Positions 22,966 through 35,619 are shown, counted from the stretch's first letter. The stretch: DNA of 64,000 bases from Dendrophyllia cribrosa (GCA_024195265.1 JAJLRJ010000007.1:25899100-25963099); one strand, 5' to 3'. Notes: a model not told the origin generated them from the sequence alone. Translations and numbers: made by a program.

Positions 22966-23275
22966 GGCAGTGTGGCCGAATGGTTATTTGGGGACGAGGT
23001 TGGGCGCCGGATCGACTTGAAATTGGTGGTTGTTTCACCTTAGACCCAAGTTCAACTCCTCGTCCACGCTTGTAAAAATAGCCCGCTGGTCTGCCTCCTG
23101 CCAGTTGGGATTTTTAACCTTGTTATGTTCATTTGAAATATTTGTTTTGAACAGTGTTTGTTTACATTGGCCCTGAAAAGCCCCACTGGGGGAGTGGGGA
23201 GTGGTCAATTAAGAGATTAGTGTAATTCTTAGTGTAATTTTGTAGTTTTTAATCTTTTTAACTTAGTTTTTAACC
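22966..23275 (+). mobile_element. tRNA-Ser-derived SINE
   Basis: The head resembles a tRNA with box A GTGGCCGAATGGTTA, a serine-like anticodon loop (GACTTGAAAT, UGA) and box B AGTTCAACTCC. It is interrupted by extra sequence in the D-arm region. The unrelated body follows (CTGCCAGTTGGGATTTTTAA), ending in T-rich sequence. It lies in intron 1 of CACTA copy C. The 3' boundary is approximate. Confidence 0.6.
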
Positions 23276-25300
23276 ATTATTTTTTTACTATTTTTTTATT
23301 ATTATTCTTTATTTACACAGGGCCTCACAGAATACCACTATAATAGTAACATTATGCAAATTATCAATTCTAAGTTTGTGGCTGCAAATTCTCCACATAA
23401 TAAACAATGCATTCTTTCATTCATTCAATGCACATAACTTGTGTATGCTATAAAAAAATTAATGACATTGATTAATTATGTGTTACATAACTTTTCAGTT
23501 CACAGACAGGCACTGCAGCCGCAAACTCTATCATTGACGAAGAAATTACTGATCTTGAATATATGACTGAGATTAATAACGCTGAAGACAGTGCAAATGA
23601 CGAAGCTGGCAACAGCAGTTCAACAGGTGCACAACAAGAGGTGCAAGAAGAAAGTTCTGCTAGTGCTGAGGTGCAACTAAAGCATGAGATTGTGTGTGCA
23701 ATCTGTGAAGCACTGATACTTGTTAACCAGATGGAAGGGTCATTAAATGACTTTGAAGATGTGTTAGAGTATGCCAAGAAGTTGTTCTGTAAAAGTGATC
23801 ATTAGCTAACTAAACGCTGGCCCAAAAACTGGAGGGAGACTGAGAAACTTTTAAAGGAGTATGGATACCAAAATCCTAAGGAACTGTTTGTCTGTCTCGA
23901 TGCAAGTCATTATGCACAATGGGATGTGATGGAGGACCCCAATGCTTTATGTCGTCACTGTGGAAAGAAAGGTTCCATTAAATATTATTATCTCGGTCTT
24001 TCTGACAAAATTCGAACATGGTTTTCAGATTATTCAATGTGTGAAAAAATGTTAGCCCACTGGATCAACAAAGAAGCCTGGGTCCGTGGTGAAGGACCTA
24101 ATGATGTGCTGAAAGAAGTGTGGGATGGTTCCCGTTTCAATGAACTAGCATGGTTCTGGGATCCAGATTCCAAGTGGACGTTGCCGCATAAATGTCGTTT
24201 ATGTGGAAATATTGTTAGTGCTGCCCAAATAAAGGCATCTCCTAAATGTAGCGATCAGGATCTCTCAATACTTTGCGAAGAATGCGGAGAAAGGCCAGTT
24301 TTTGTGAGTGGTGAGCCGAGGAACATTGCCCTGATTGGTCATTGGGATGGCTGGCAGCCATTTGGTTCTCCTGGGAGGCACAGCTGTGGTAAGTGAAACA
24401 GACAACATAGATTGTTCTTGTCAGTTTAATAACCAATCTCCCTGTAAATGTTTGATGTTCAGTTGGATAAAATTAAAAACAGCTCCCAAAAAATGTTTAT
24501 CTGTGGCTTTGGCCCACAGTTTACTGGCATGTTAACCAACATTTGGCCAACATGCATGTTGTGACAAGTGAAGGAAGGAACAAATTAATTGTAAATGTGC
24601 TACTTTCTTTAATTATTTATTTTGCCGTCAACTCTTCTATCGCTAACTTAAATGTAAACCTTTTCCCTACCTATAATGTACATTTTTCTTCAGCAAACCC
24701 ACAAATGTTTTGATAATTCTGTACTACTTTATAATGCATTGCAATCTGTCATCATCATTTATTCCACACTAAACTAGGTTTAGCAGGGTTCTACTGTATA
24801 ACACTAATCAAAATAAAAGAACACCTGGTGTAATGCTTACATTAATTAATGACTGATTACTTGACATGTGTGTAAAATGGTGATTTATTGTACTTGTATT
24901 TTGAAAGGTGCAATAGATGTCAGCATTGGTAACATGTACAAGAAGGAAAGGAGTTCCAAAGGAGAAGTTTATGTTGTGGGATTTGTCCCAAATTACCTGC
25001 TCCCAAAAAAGCGACCTTGTGCATTAGATCCCTTTCTCCATCCCCTCATCTCTGAAGTGGAAGATATTTTCATTAATGGTAGGATGATTTCTTTTAATAC
25101 TATATATAACTGAAGGGCTGGGGCAGAACCACCCTTTTAGTAAAAATAGGTCAGATTCACTCCTTTCTTTTTCTTGTTCCCATACGACTTTACAGTTACA
25201 TTGTAGCAGTTCAGCATTGCTGCACTCAAAAGTGGTTTATTGTTTCAGGACTGCCCTGAAGCATAAAAAGCACTTGTTTGTCTCAATGATTTTGCAATTA

Positions 25301-25485
25301 CAGTCGAACCTCCCGTAAGCAACCACCCAAAACGTCAAGCCTAGGTGGTCGCTTACGAGAGGTGGTCGCTTACAAGAGGTTCCAAATATAGTGATTTAAC
25401 TTGGAAACTTTTGGTATTTTGGAAAACTGGTCACTGAGGACAGGTGGTCGCTTACGAGAAGTGGTCGCAACCGGAGGTTCGACTG
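25301..25485. mobile_element. TA-flanked MITE, CAGTCGAACCTCC ends
   Basis: Terminal inverted repeat CAGTCGAACCTCC at the left and GGAGGTTCGACTG at the right, with TA directly outside both ends. Internal GGTGGTCGCTTACGAGA repeats in both orientations. Typical Tc1/mariner-type MITE, in an intron of CACTA copy C. Confidence 0.8.
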
Positions 25486-25548
25486 TAATTGGGATTATGA
25501 AACTCTCCTAAAGAGCAACCAAACTGAACTGCTAAATTCAAGGTTGTA

Positions 25549-25680
25549 TGTGTTGTGGTTCAATTTTATCCTTGGTTTAAATTTTATTTTCCTTTGTTTT
25601 TGGGTATGGTAATGTATGATAATGAGTTTTAAACAAAAGAAAACAAAATTTAAACCAAGTATAAAATTGAACCACAACAT
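25549..25680. mobile_element. Hairpin MITE, TGTTGTGGTTCAA family, copy 5
   Basis: Starts TGTTGTGGTTCAATTTTATCC and ends with the inverted form. The arms contain TGGTTTAAATTTTATTTTCC. Same intron as the CAGTCGAACC MITE. Confidence 0.8.
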
Positions 25681-27658
25681 ATGCAAACAAAAATCTTTTT
25701 TGTTAACAATTAACATAATGTGGTCATAATTCCAGCCACTGTTACTGACTGTAAGTGACTGATCAGAGGCAGTCAAGTTTTCCTGAATTGCATGGTCAAA
25801 GGTGTTTAATAATATTTGTTTTGGTGTTTTTAGGTTATGAAGTTGATTATATTGGTGATTTCCCTGACCTTGGACTCCATCCTGGAAATTTTATAGTCAG
25901 AGTTTTAATCTTGCTATGGACTGGTGATTACCCAGCCCAGAGTGAAACTGGAAAGTTCATCAACGGAGGGATATATCCTTGCCGAAGGGACAAACTGAAG
26001 GGTGAGTTGTTACAACATTTTGGATGTCAGGTTACATGTACCTTGATAATAGGAAAGCTTATAAGAAAAAAGAAATTTAACTTTTGTTGCCCAATACATC
26101 AACATGTATAAACCTGGATACTGCCTCAGTGATCTCATTCTTCCATTGATCTAAGTAATCAGCATAACAAAATAGTTTGTTCCCAATAAACTGCTAAAAA
26201 AGGAAGAACTGTGAAGGATGTTTGTGCCATCCTTATAGTTGTTACCAATCCACAGTTTTATTGTTTCCTTGGTAACTGATGCTAGCTGCCAAGATAATGA
26301 CTGAATCTCTTGTTAATGATAATCAGTGTTTCATTGTGATATACCTACACTGTAACAGATATGTCATTGGTGATACAGTGTGATACAAGATACTTAAACT
26401 ACTGGTAATATTATAAAGTATTTTTGTCAACTTCTTTTGTAGGAAGTATAGATCCCACTGGACAGAGTACTACCTACTACTATGGGACAAACCGTTATCA
26501 TGCCAGGTTTCCATGGCCAGAGCGAAAAATTGAGGAAGAGGTGCAGTTGATGAGTGAAATTTCTTAAGAAAGTCGTCCTTCCCTTCGCCAAAGACTTAGC
26601 AGAGAGTCTGGTTACACAGGTCTTAGTATATTGCATCGACTCAATAAACTGTATGGCTTTGATGTTTTAAAAGACACAGTGTTTGATGTAATGCATAAAA
26701 TCCCACTGAATGTGGTCGGTAGCCTACTCAAGGAGTTAATTGCCAGTGGAAAGCTTGATGCAAAAGAAGCTGATGACAGGCTTAAAAAGTTCCCTTGGAC
26801 AGCAGGTATTATTCTACATTACTGACATGATACTGTGTAACATGTCTCTTTATAGGTAAAATTTGTTTATCTTTAGGGCTAAATTGATATTTTGCACAAT
26901 GTTAAACCAAAGCAACAGCTGCTAAAAATGGTACTGAGAGTGCTGTACTTAGTTGAGGTTTATTGTTCCAACAAAAATTCAAGACTGTCTTTTTGCATAT
27001 ATGGGTACATGTAGTTATGATTCCATTCTGTGTGCAACATACAAATTGTTCTTGGTTTTTGGCTTTCAAGTTTTATAATATTATATGTGTTAGTTGTTTA
27101 AAACATTTATGCTCATGTCATTGAGTGATGTTTCCGTTTTTTTTTGTACCCGAAACAGAGCTCAGAGATGGAAGGATCCCAGATGGGTTGTCATCTAGGA
27201 TTAATCACTGGAAGACAGAAGAATTTCAGAAATTCTGCTATCCTGCCTCGGAGCTGATCCTTGCAGGACTTCTACAACCAATGGATTATCACATATGGCA
27301 GCTCACTGCCAGAATGACTGAACTTGTTTTTAACAGGCGTAGTGGTTGGTCATTTGAAGATGTTTGGTTGTTTGACAAACTTGCAAAGCGGTTCAACATT
27401 CTTATAGAAGAACTTTGGGGACTGACTTCATGTAGGGTTACAGTGCATAATCTTATGCACATTGCTGATGACGCATTCCGATTTTCTATACCAGACTGCT
27501 ACTGGTGTTTTCCATTTGAGAGAGCTGTGAAACGCTATATTGGAATATCCAACAACTTCAAAAATGCAGAATGTTCATTTGCTAACCGTGAATCACACCG
27601 AGAGTTGCTCAAACTTGTGGAGTCTAAACTTGAACCCAAGGAAGAACAACTGCTTTAA

Positions 27659-28570
27659 GATAGATATTGAAAAGGTAGGTCATAATTACTATTAATATTT
27701 TGTTATGTACACTTTCCCTCAATAGGTCCCACGTTTATCACTAGACAAAGCTAGGGTACTATCCTGTAAGACTGATTTTAGCAGTTGTTGTGGAGAACTG
27801 GGAAAATTGACAGGTATTTTTTGGTGCCACAAAATTTGCACCAGTTCACATTTTACTACACTTTTGTTTTATTCTATTTGTACCTAGAACAAAACTTTTA
27901 CCAAATGGAAAACAATGTGTAAGTAGTTGTAGTTTCATTGATGAACAATAGCTTGAAGAATAATGTGGTGTATTTGCAGCCTCGTTTTCATGTAGCCTCG
28001 CTTTCAGATTACCATGTGCTTTGGGCTCCACGACCATCTTGTAGTTCAGTTGTTGTGTCAATAAATATTCTTGTCTTTACTTCGCTTATGGCCTTTAATA
28101 CGGTACGGTACGACGGAATATGCCACAAATAACTACTCATACGCGTAGCGGCATGAGTTATAAAATGGTCTTCGTTTTTTCTTTTTTTTCTTTTTACTAT
28201 TATTTTTTGTGTCACGGTTTTGCATGCAAATTTATGCACGCATATTTTAAATTGTGCACTTCCAGTTCATAGCTTTGTCATTTACACTTCATGTTTAGTG
28301 ACTTCCAGCTACTCTCACTTCCGGGAAAACAGCGTTACTGAAGTGTCACGACAGCGTCTCCTACAACCCTACTTACATTATTAGTGTTCACGTTAGGTAC
28401 TATATATGTATATATAACACTCAAAGGGATATCTGGCTTCGTTGTGGTACAGCCTTCATTTACGAAACATTCAATAGTAAACAACGTTGTTTGCAGGAAC
28501 GATGACTGAATGAAAGAAACTCTTCTAGTAGTATAGGGCGTTGGTGATCCGGGACCACCTGAATTAAGGT
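27659..28570. other. Intergenic, no gene recognised
   Basis: No coding signal seen. At 28551-28565 the string TGGTGATCCGGGACC could be a tRNA primer-binding site for the downstream LTR element, because it begins TGG and precedes the leader, but no matching LTR lies directly upstream. Confidence 0.4.
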
Positions 28571-28905
28571 AGTGTTATAAAGAAGGACAGGCTAAACACG
28601 ACTCCCACTCGTCGCAAAAAGTATTTTAAAAGCCTAAAGTGTAAAGCTTTCCCAGTAAGACTTCAGAGAGGATCGCGCCTTTAGATCACAGTTGAGAACT
28701 TGTTCTTTTCGATGATATAAACCTTTTGATCTCGGCGGATTATCTCTCAGATTGATAGGAGGATTCATGCTGTCCAGAGCCATTAGAATTATTTTATTTC
28801 TTTATGCCGTTATTCGGTGCTAGCTCTTTTGGCATACATTGTGGTTTCTTTGGCTCACTCTTGTTGCAAGATAAATACTTATCGGCTAAAGTTTGTTATC
28901 GCTTT
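28571..28905 (+). repeat. Direct repeat, first copy of the retroelement leader
   Basis: About 335 bp, from GTGTTATAAAGAAGGACAGG to GTTTGTTATCGCTTT, nearly identical to 29733-30065. The second copy runs on into the gag frame; this one runs into unrelated sequence. Spacing between copies is 1,162 bp. Confidence 0.9.
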
Positions 28906-29732
28906 GAAAGTGCTAGGATCGTTTAATTTCTCAGGCCGTGATTTAATGTTTAATGTCTAAAGTCTGCGGCATGCAAGACTTGAGAGAAAGTGTTTCCGGT
29001 ATCACGGATGTGGACGTCTTAGATCCGACTCAAAAAGCCATAGTCTATAATTCCACTGCAGTGAAATCATGAATTCTTGCAATAATTTTTAGCTCCTAAG
29101 TTAGTTCTGTAGTTGAGTAGTGTGTCTCAGTGGAGCTAGGATGAACCTCCCTTGCTTCGTAATAGCGTTTGATTTGGCATCCAGCAGATAATCTGCAACA
29201 TAGTTGCTGTTTTTTGTAAATCTCACGGATGCTAGTAAATTCTTCAGTCCTTTCCTTAAGTAAGGAATGAACATAATTTAATGTCTTTAAGCAAGACTCG
29301 AGTTTCGGTTCTTTGGCGAACCTCGTCAGTTGCTACCATGTAAAGATCTCGTAGAATGATATGAAACCATTCAGTTAAAATGAAATGTCTGTCGCTTTTG
29401 TATTCCTGGGGTGGATCGAATATTTCGTTTTCTCATTGGCTCTTGTAATTGAGCCAATAGGATTGTTGTACTTTTGATCCGACGTTGTATTGTGTTTCTT
29501 CAGAAGGCTTTTTTGTGATTTCTTGTGCATGTACGGTACTTTTTGACACAAAGGATAGCTCTTGTAGAGTTGTACAGAGGTGGTCCCGCAAATGTCTCAA
29601 TAAATAAGACATTATTTATGTATCTTGTACAACAAGAGTGTGATCCTCGTGTAGTTGTGTTGTGTCACATGCATTCAGATGTAATCTCGTGCGTCGCAGC
29701 GGGACGGAATGCTGTCAAAAAATCATAGATAG
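28906..29732. other. Sequence between the two leader repeats
   Basis: No gene recognised and no similarity seen to the 3' LTR at 39382-39802. It may be part of a diverged LTR, or sequence captured in a tandem duplication. Confidence 0.3.
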
Positions 29733-30065
29733 TGTTATAAAGAAGGACAGGCTAAACACGACTCCCACTCATCGCAAAAAGTATTTTAAAAGCCTAAAGT
29801 GTAAAGCTTTCCCAGTAAGACTTCAGAGAGGATCGCGCCTTTAGATCACAGTTGAGAACTTGATCTTTTCGATGATATAAACCTTTTGATCTCGGCGGAT
29901 TATCTCTCAGATTGATAGGAGGATTCATGCTGTCCAGAGCCGTTAGAATTATTTTATTTCTTTATGCCGTTATTCGGTGCTAGCTCTATTGGCATACATT
30001 GTGGTTTCTTTGGCTCACTTTTTTTGCAAGATAAATACTTATCGGCTAAAGTTTGTTATCGCTTT
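29733..30065 (+). repeat. Direct repeat, second copy of the retroelement leader
   Basis: Partner of 28571-28905. This copy continues directly into the open Gag frame, so it is the one in its original context. Confidence 0.9.
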
Positions 30066-31562
30066 AATCCAGAAGAGTTTATGCTTAAGCCTAGTCAGGA
30101 GACTTTCGATGGTTTAATTAAGGATGACCTTATTTCTCTGGGTAAACATTTAAAATTAGATGTAAAGAAAGCAATGAGGAAAGATCAAATTCATCATATT
30201 ATAATGAAACATTTAGTTAGTTTAAAGACCTTTCAAGCTTCCGTATTAGAGTCAATGGGAACATCTGACACAGAATTAAGAAAATTAGAACTCGAGTTGG
30301 AACTTAAGAAATTAGAGATGCAAAAGGAACGAGAGTTAAAGGAACAAGAGTTTAGAGAACACGAATTGCAAGACAGGGAAAAAGAGAGAGAACTTCGTTT
30401 AGAAAAACAAAGATTGGATCATGAATTAGAGATGAAGAGGTTAGAATTAGGAGGGAAATCAGGATCAAGCTATCATTCTGGGACCACTCCAAGCGATAAT
30501 TTTGAAATAACTAAGCACATCAGGTTAGTTCCACCCTTTCAGGAAACTGATGTTGACAAGTATTTTTTACATTTTGAAAAGGTTGCTGAGAATCCTAAAT
30601 GGCCCAAACAGTACTGGACCATGTTATTGCAAAGTAGTCTAATAGGTAGAGCTCGTGAAATTTATACTCAGTTAACAGTTTCTCAAGCTTCAGATTATGA
30701 TTCTGTTAAGGAGCTAATTCTTAAGGGGTACGAGTTAGTGCCAGAAGCATATCGTCAAAAATTTCGTAATTGTGAGAAAGAAACTAACAAGACTTATGTA
30801 GAATTTGCTAGGACAAAGGAACAGCTATTTAATCGTCGGTGTTCTTCTCAGAAGATTGGTGAAGATTATGATAAGTTAAGACAGCTAATCTTAATCGAGG
30901 AATTCAAGAGGTGTATTCACAGTGATGTTCGAACTTTTATCGACGAACAAAAAGCGGAAACCCTCGATATTGCTGCACGTCTGGCTGACGATTATTCCCT
31001 TACACACAAAGTTTCGTTTGTCGTTAAGCCCCACCAGTCCTTTTCTACCAGTTACCAAAATCCTTCGTTCTCAGATTTGTGTCCTTCCGTCCCTTCCAGA
31101 AATTTGGGCAGAGAAGATTCACAGGAGCAGAATTTTGACAACAGTCCGTTTTCAATTTCAAGATTTATGTCACCTCCATCAAGATTCAAACCAGCAGCGC
31201 CAAACAAGCCTTTAAATTCAGTCGTTTGTAACTACTGTAAAAAGGAGGGTCATTTGATATCAGATTGTTTCAAGTTAAAAAGGAAGGAACAGGGTCAAAA
31301 TGAATCCAGACCTACAGGTTTAGTTACATCTTCACAATCTGTGCCCCAATTTCGCAATGAAGTGCATGACACATTTCCCGAGGTTAAATGCCCTTCGGAT
31401 TCTGGTTATGGGGTTAAGGTTGGTTTCCCTTCCAAGCCCATTATGGAGTCTTTTGAACCATTCATACATGATGGTTTTGTATCACTTACAAGTGATCTGT
31501 CTAATGCTACCCCTGTTAAAATTTTGAGGGATACTGTTGGCAGAGACTTTACCGTTTTCTGA
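29964..31562 (+). CDS. gag: Gag polyprotein of the gypsy element
   Basis: 532 codons from the first ATG. The leader repeat covers the first 34 codons, so translation may really begin at the ATG at 30080 (MLKPSQETFD). An N-terminal SAP-like helical segment is followed by a Glu/Lys/Arg-rich coiled coil (about residues 110-165). A capsid region then contains a stretch like the SCAN domain (PEAYRQKFRNCEKE, LILIEEFKRCI). A single CCHC knuckle lies at about 421-435 (CNYCKKEGHLISDC). The frame ends where the protease aspartate motif would be. Gag forms the particle that packages element RNA. The SCAN-like resemblance fits the view that vertebrate SCAN domains came from Gmr1-like Gag. Confidence 0.8.
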   Translation: MPLFGASSIGIHCGFFGSLFLQDKYLSAKVCYRFNPEEFMLKPSQETFDGLIKDDLISLGKHLKLDVKKAMRKDQIHHIIMKHLVSLKTFQASVLESMGTSDTELRKLELELELKKLEMQKERELKEQEFREHELQDREKERELRLEKQRLDHELEMKRLELGGKSGSSYHSGTTPSDNFEITKHIRLVPPFQETDVDKYFLHFEKVAENPKWPKQYWTMLLQSSLIGRAREIYTQLTVSQASDYDSVKELILKGYELVPEAYRQKFRNCEKETNKTYVEFARTKEQLFNRRCSSQKIGEDYDKLRQLILIEEFKRCIHSDVRTFIDEQKAETLDIAARLADDYSLTHKVSFVVKPHQSFSTSYQNPSFSDLCPSVPSRNLGREDSQEQNFDNSPFSISRFMSPPSRFKPAAPNKPLNSVVCNYCKKEGHLISDCFKLKRKEQGQNESRPTGLVTSSQSVPQFRNEVHDTFPEVKCPSDSGYGVKVGFPSKPIMESFEPFIHDGFVSLTSDLSNATPVKILRDTVGRDFTVF

Positions 31563-32190
31563 TACGTCGTCTGCGGGTATTAATGTCCTTACAAAGGGGG
31601 TAGATTCTTCAGACTATACACCTGTTCCAGTTCATAATGTTTATTTGTCGTCCAATTTAGTATCAGGACCTGTTACCCTGGGCATTAGATCTTCTTTACC
31701 ATTTGAGGGAGTTCACCTTCTTCTTGGGAATGACCTTGCAGGGGACAAGGTAGTTATTAACCCTCTTGTTACTGAAAAACCATGTTTTGATCAAACTCCT
31801 GATCCTATTGAAAAGGAGGTTCCTGGTTTGTACCCATCATGTGCAGTTACCCGAGCCATGAGTAAGAGAAAGGCTCTTGAAGATGACATCAATTCTGATG
31901 TTGACCTGGCAGAAACGTTTCTCAGTCAAGTCTATGAAACTGACTCTCCAGAAATTCTTGGGGAATTCGAATCCTCAGAAGAAAGATTACCTGACCAAAG
32001 TCTTTCTGATCACAGTGAGAATATATCAAAGTCAAATTTGATTGTTGAACAACATAGAGATTCGGAGATATCGTGTTTATTTCATAGGGCTGTAGATAAA
32101 AGTGAAATTTCAAATAATCCTGTTTGCTACTTTATTGAAAACGGTGTCTTGATGCGAAAGTGGAGACCACCTGATGTTCCTGCTGAGGAT
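31537..32190 (+). pseudogene. Protease region and start of Pol, gypsy element
   Basis: Overlaps the end of the gag frame in another frame. The sequence PFEGVHLLLGNDLAGDKV is typical of the C-terminal half of this group's aspartic protease. The active-site motif sits across the frame break: the gag frame reads ILRDTVG instead of the expected DTG, and the following frame starts after it. A small deletion appears to have removed the active-site glycine region. The frame then runs to RKWRPPDVPAED, the start of the integrase, where the LINE interrupts it. Confidence 0.7.
32177..32190. repeat. Target site duplication of the LINE, left
   Basis: TTCCTGCTGAGGAT, repeated at 36882-36895 on the other side of the LINE. 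Confidence 0.95.
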
Positions 32191-32327
32191 TTTTTTTTTT
32201 TAATTAGATAACTTTATTTAGCAAACAAGAACAATACAGCATATTACACACAAAGAAGCATCATTGACATATTACATCACAATTAATAAAACTAAATAAG
32301 TTTTTCGGTTTGATACTTATACTTAAG

Positions 32328-35300
32328 TTAACTTAAAAATTCTTGTACATCTAATTCTTGATGGTTGAGTTTTTGATTGTACAGATAGTATTTGGCATAC
32401 AAGATACAATAGTTAAGTTTCCTCGTAATTTTAAGGAACCGAGGTTCTGTGGGTGGGGTTTTGCCAAAGATAATTTCTGAATCACTTATTGTAAAAGAAG
32501 TGGCATTGTCTTTGTTAAAATTTGCCAAAACACTTTGAAGAAATGATTTGGTAAAGCGACACTTTAAGAAAGTGTGGCCAATAGAGTCTACTTGGTCGCA
32601 ATAGTTGCAATTGGGATTGTCTACAATCCCAAAGTAGTAGAGTTCTTTATTAGACACAACTATTCTATGCAGGAGCTTTAAATAAAATTCTTTAATTTTG
32701 TTTTCCTTGCAAATGTTCATAAACTGCTTGAAGTAAATCCTCAATGAGAGGTCGTTTAAGGAAAGATCCTGTTGCCACTTACTAACTGCTTTAATTTCTT
32801 GAGGACTGCTTTTAATAAAAAGCCAGTAATAGTCTTTACATTTGAATTTTAATAAATCAATTTTTATGGTCGGGTGAAGATTAAAAAAGGCTGCGTTGGA
32901 TGTAAATTTTTGTTTGTCAAAACTAATAACTCCAGCTTTTTTAAGGAGTTCTTTTGGAATTGCAGAAATAACTTGAAAGTATTCTAGAAAATGCGATTTG
33001 ACTTGGTATTTCTGATAAAATTCCTGGTAAGACAACAGCTTCCCATCATCTCTAAGCAGATCTTGAATTGATATAATTCCCTTTTGAAACCAACTTCGCA
33101 AGAAGAACATTTTACCTTCGATCAAGATCTCCTTGTTATTGAACAAAATCATATCTTGGCCGAAGCTGGTTTCATACAGGTCTCTGAGTTCCAAAAAGGA
33201 GAGTACGATTTGTTCATAGAACGGAGGTAAATTTACATGACGCAAAAGCTTTTTATCAAAATTACATCGGAAAAGGAAATTGAGACCACCTACTTTATCA
33301 AAATAATACTCGGGAATTACTTTCCAATTCTCACTTCTATATAGTTGGTCAACAGAAAGAAATCTGGCAACCCATGCAAGCTTTAAAGCTTTGGCCATGA
33401 TTTCAATGTTTGGCATCCGCAATCCTCCTTTAAGCCGGATATTTTTCCAAAATCATTGACAATACCAACTAGGTTTCCAGCAGAGGTTGAGGTGTCGTCC
33501 GCAAATTGGCTTAACTTAAATTCAGTACCAAATATTTTAATACCTTTAACACTATTGTCCTGTCTTATCTTAGTAGCAAGAACCTCAGCAGCAAGGATAA
33601 ACAAATAGGGAGACAAAGGGCAACCTTGTCTTACACCTCTCGATAATTTAAAATAATTAGTACAAAAACCATTGTTTATGACACTACTTTCAACATTAGC
33701 ATAGAAGGTAGAAATCCATCTTCTAATGTTGCTTCCAAAGTTGAAAAGGGAGAGTGTTTTTTGAATAAAGGCCCATTCCACAGTATCAAAGGCCTTTTGA
33801 AAGTCCAGACATAATAAGATCCCGGGGATTTTCTGCAGTTCAGTTTGTTGTAGAATATCATTAACAAGTCGAATATTTTGTCCTATATATCTTCCTCTCA
33901 TAAAGCCAGACTGATCAGTATGAATCAGAGTTGGTAGAATACATTCTATCCTCTTAGAAATAACTTTTGACGCTATTTTATAGTCGGTATTCAATAAGGT
34001 TATTGGACGCCAGCTCAACAGGAGCAGAGGATCAGAGTCTTCCTTGGGAATAAGTGTTATAACACCTCTACGTTGGGAAATTGACATTTCACCTGATTCA
34101 TAAGCGGCATTAAAGCAATCAGGGAGATCTTGACTGAGGAGACCAAAGAATTGGTTATAAAACTCGATTGTAAAGCCGCCGTCCCCGGGGGACTTTCCAT
34201 TTTGGAAGGATTTCAAGACATTTTCGCATTTGTCTATGGTTATATTACCTTCAAGATCATTTTTTTCTTCCTCAGATAGCTTTTGAAAATTCACACCCTG
34301 AGTAAATACTTCAAAACCATCTGTGATGTCGTCTACACACGAGCTGTACAATTCCTCATAAAACTTTTGAATCTCGTCCATAATCCCCTTTTCATTTCCC
34401 ACCATCTTCCCATTTGACCTTTAATTTCTGTGATGACTTTTCTGTTGTAGTTTCTCCTTTCCATGTTAAAAAAGTATTTGGTTGGTTTTTCACCATATTC
34501 GATCCATTTTACTTTTGAACGGAACATTGCACCTTTTCCCTTAGTTTCATAGAGGTGGTCGAGTTCGCGTTTTAAACGTTCATATTCCTTTAGTTCAGAA
34601 TCAAGATTTAAAAGATCAGAGCTGTTACAGATTTTTTTGTCTATTTCCTCTACACGTCTTTGTAAATCCGACTCCCGTCTGCGAAAAATCAAAGCTTTGC
34701 CCTTGGAAAAAGATATCGTAATACTTCTTATTTCCATTTTGATAAGCTCCCATTTCAATCTTTTATCCACAATGTTAGCATACTTCTCACGGATCAAAGG
34801 ATAATTGCTAGTTATTAGTTCTACAAATTCATTGTCCTTCAAAAGCCTATTGTTAAATTTCCAAAGTCCCGGGCCTCTTGTTGCATTTGAGAAGTGAAGG
34901 CTTAATTTAACAGCTTTGTGATCTGGGGCGTTAGCACTTTTAATGTCAACCCTATTTACATAATTAACCAGAAATTTAGCTACGAGATAGAAATCGATTC
35001 GCGATTTAACTTTTAGAGACTTAGACTCATAAGAATAGCTTTTTATACTAGGTTTCATTTTCCTGAATATATCAACTAAGTCTAATTCTTCCATCAGCGA
35101 AATAATTTTGTTTCGGTAGGGCGTTGGTCTCCACGGTATACCGCCTTTCTTATCGATGCTTTCTAACGTTGCATTCCAATCTCCTCCTACAATGAGCTGG
35201 GCAATGTTAAAATTAGTTGTCAAAAACTCACTCAGAACCTGCATAAATTTTCCTTGAAGTTGGGAGCTGGTAGATGCATAAACATTGCAGATAGCAATTT

Positions 35301-35619
35301 GAAATCCATTTAAGATTGCATCGACCGCGACGATTCTTCCCTCTTGGTCTCGATAGGTATTGTTCACTAAGGCATGACAAAGTGGATTAACAAGAATACA
35401 GACACCTTTGCTGTGGTTGGACCCATGGGAAAAGAAAATGTTGCCACCCCATTCATTTTTCCACACGGTCTCATCTGTAGATTCAGAAAAAATTTCTTGC
35501 AAAAGATAGAACTCGCAGTTTTGGTCCTTTAAATAACTAAAAATAGATCTCCGTTTGATTCGATTTTTTAAACCTCTAACATTTAAAGTAAGAATATTAC
35601 ATTTTGAAAAACCTGCCAT
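32328..35619 (-). pseudogene. LINE ORF2: endonuclease, reverse transcriptase and zinc knuckle (broken)
   Basis: The 35619-34333 frame is the APE endonuclease (ILTLNVRGLKN at the start, VGGDWNATL and ANAPDHKAVKLSL toward its end). A one-base shift near 34400 moves into the 34405-33383 frame, the reverse transcriptase (SPGDGGFTIEFY, LDFQKAFDTVEW, GVRQGCPLSP, FADDT). Just after FADDT the expected thumb region is missing: within about 25 codons the sequence passes into the next frame at IRLKGGLRMP, which implies a deletion of probably more than 100 codons. The 33422-32328 frame is the C-terminal part, ending with a CCHC motif (CNYCDQVDSIGHTFLKC). The endonuclease would nick target DNA and the reverse transcriptase would copy the RNA there; this copy cannot. 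Confidence 0.85.

Larger units (their letters stand above)
22643..27658 (+). pseudogene. CACTA/EnSpm-type transposase gene, copy C (6 exons, three in-frame stops)
   Basis: The most complete copy. Exons are 22643-22869, 23499-24388, 24908-25078, 25834-26001, 26443-26805 and 27159-27658, all with consensus splice sites in matching phase. Exon 1 has HVHCPCEQC and EYRHWQQ. Exon 2 is acidic and then has CRHCGKKG and CRLCGN finger-like pairs. Exons 3-5 form the Tnp_2-like core (DPFLHPL, LLWTGDYPAQ, PCRRD, FDVMHKIPLN). Exon 6 carries the DUF4218-like signature VHNLMHIADD and YWCFPFERAV. In-frame stops are TGA at 22673, TAG at 23803 and TAA at 26565. The start at 22643 is followed by only ten codons before the first stop. 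Introns carry a SINE and two MITEs. The upstream SAM partner is missing, because the flank joins the exon 3 remnant of copy B about 240 bp away. Confidence 0.8.

Noticed and set aside
25755..26111. 118-codon frame as an independent gene
   Set aside because: Its central part is exon 4 of CACTA copy C, and the rest is intron read-through.
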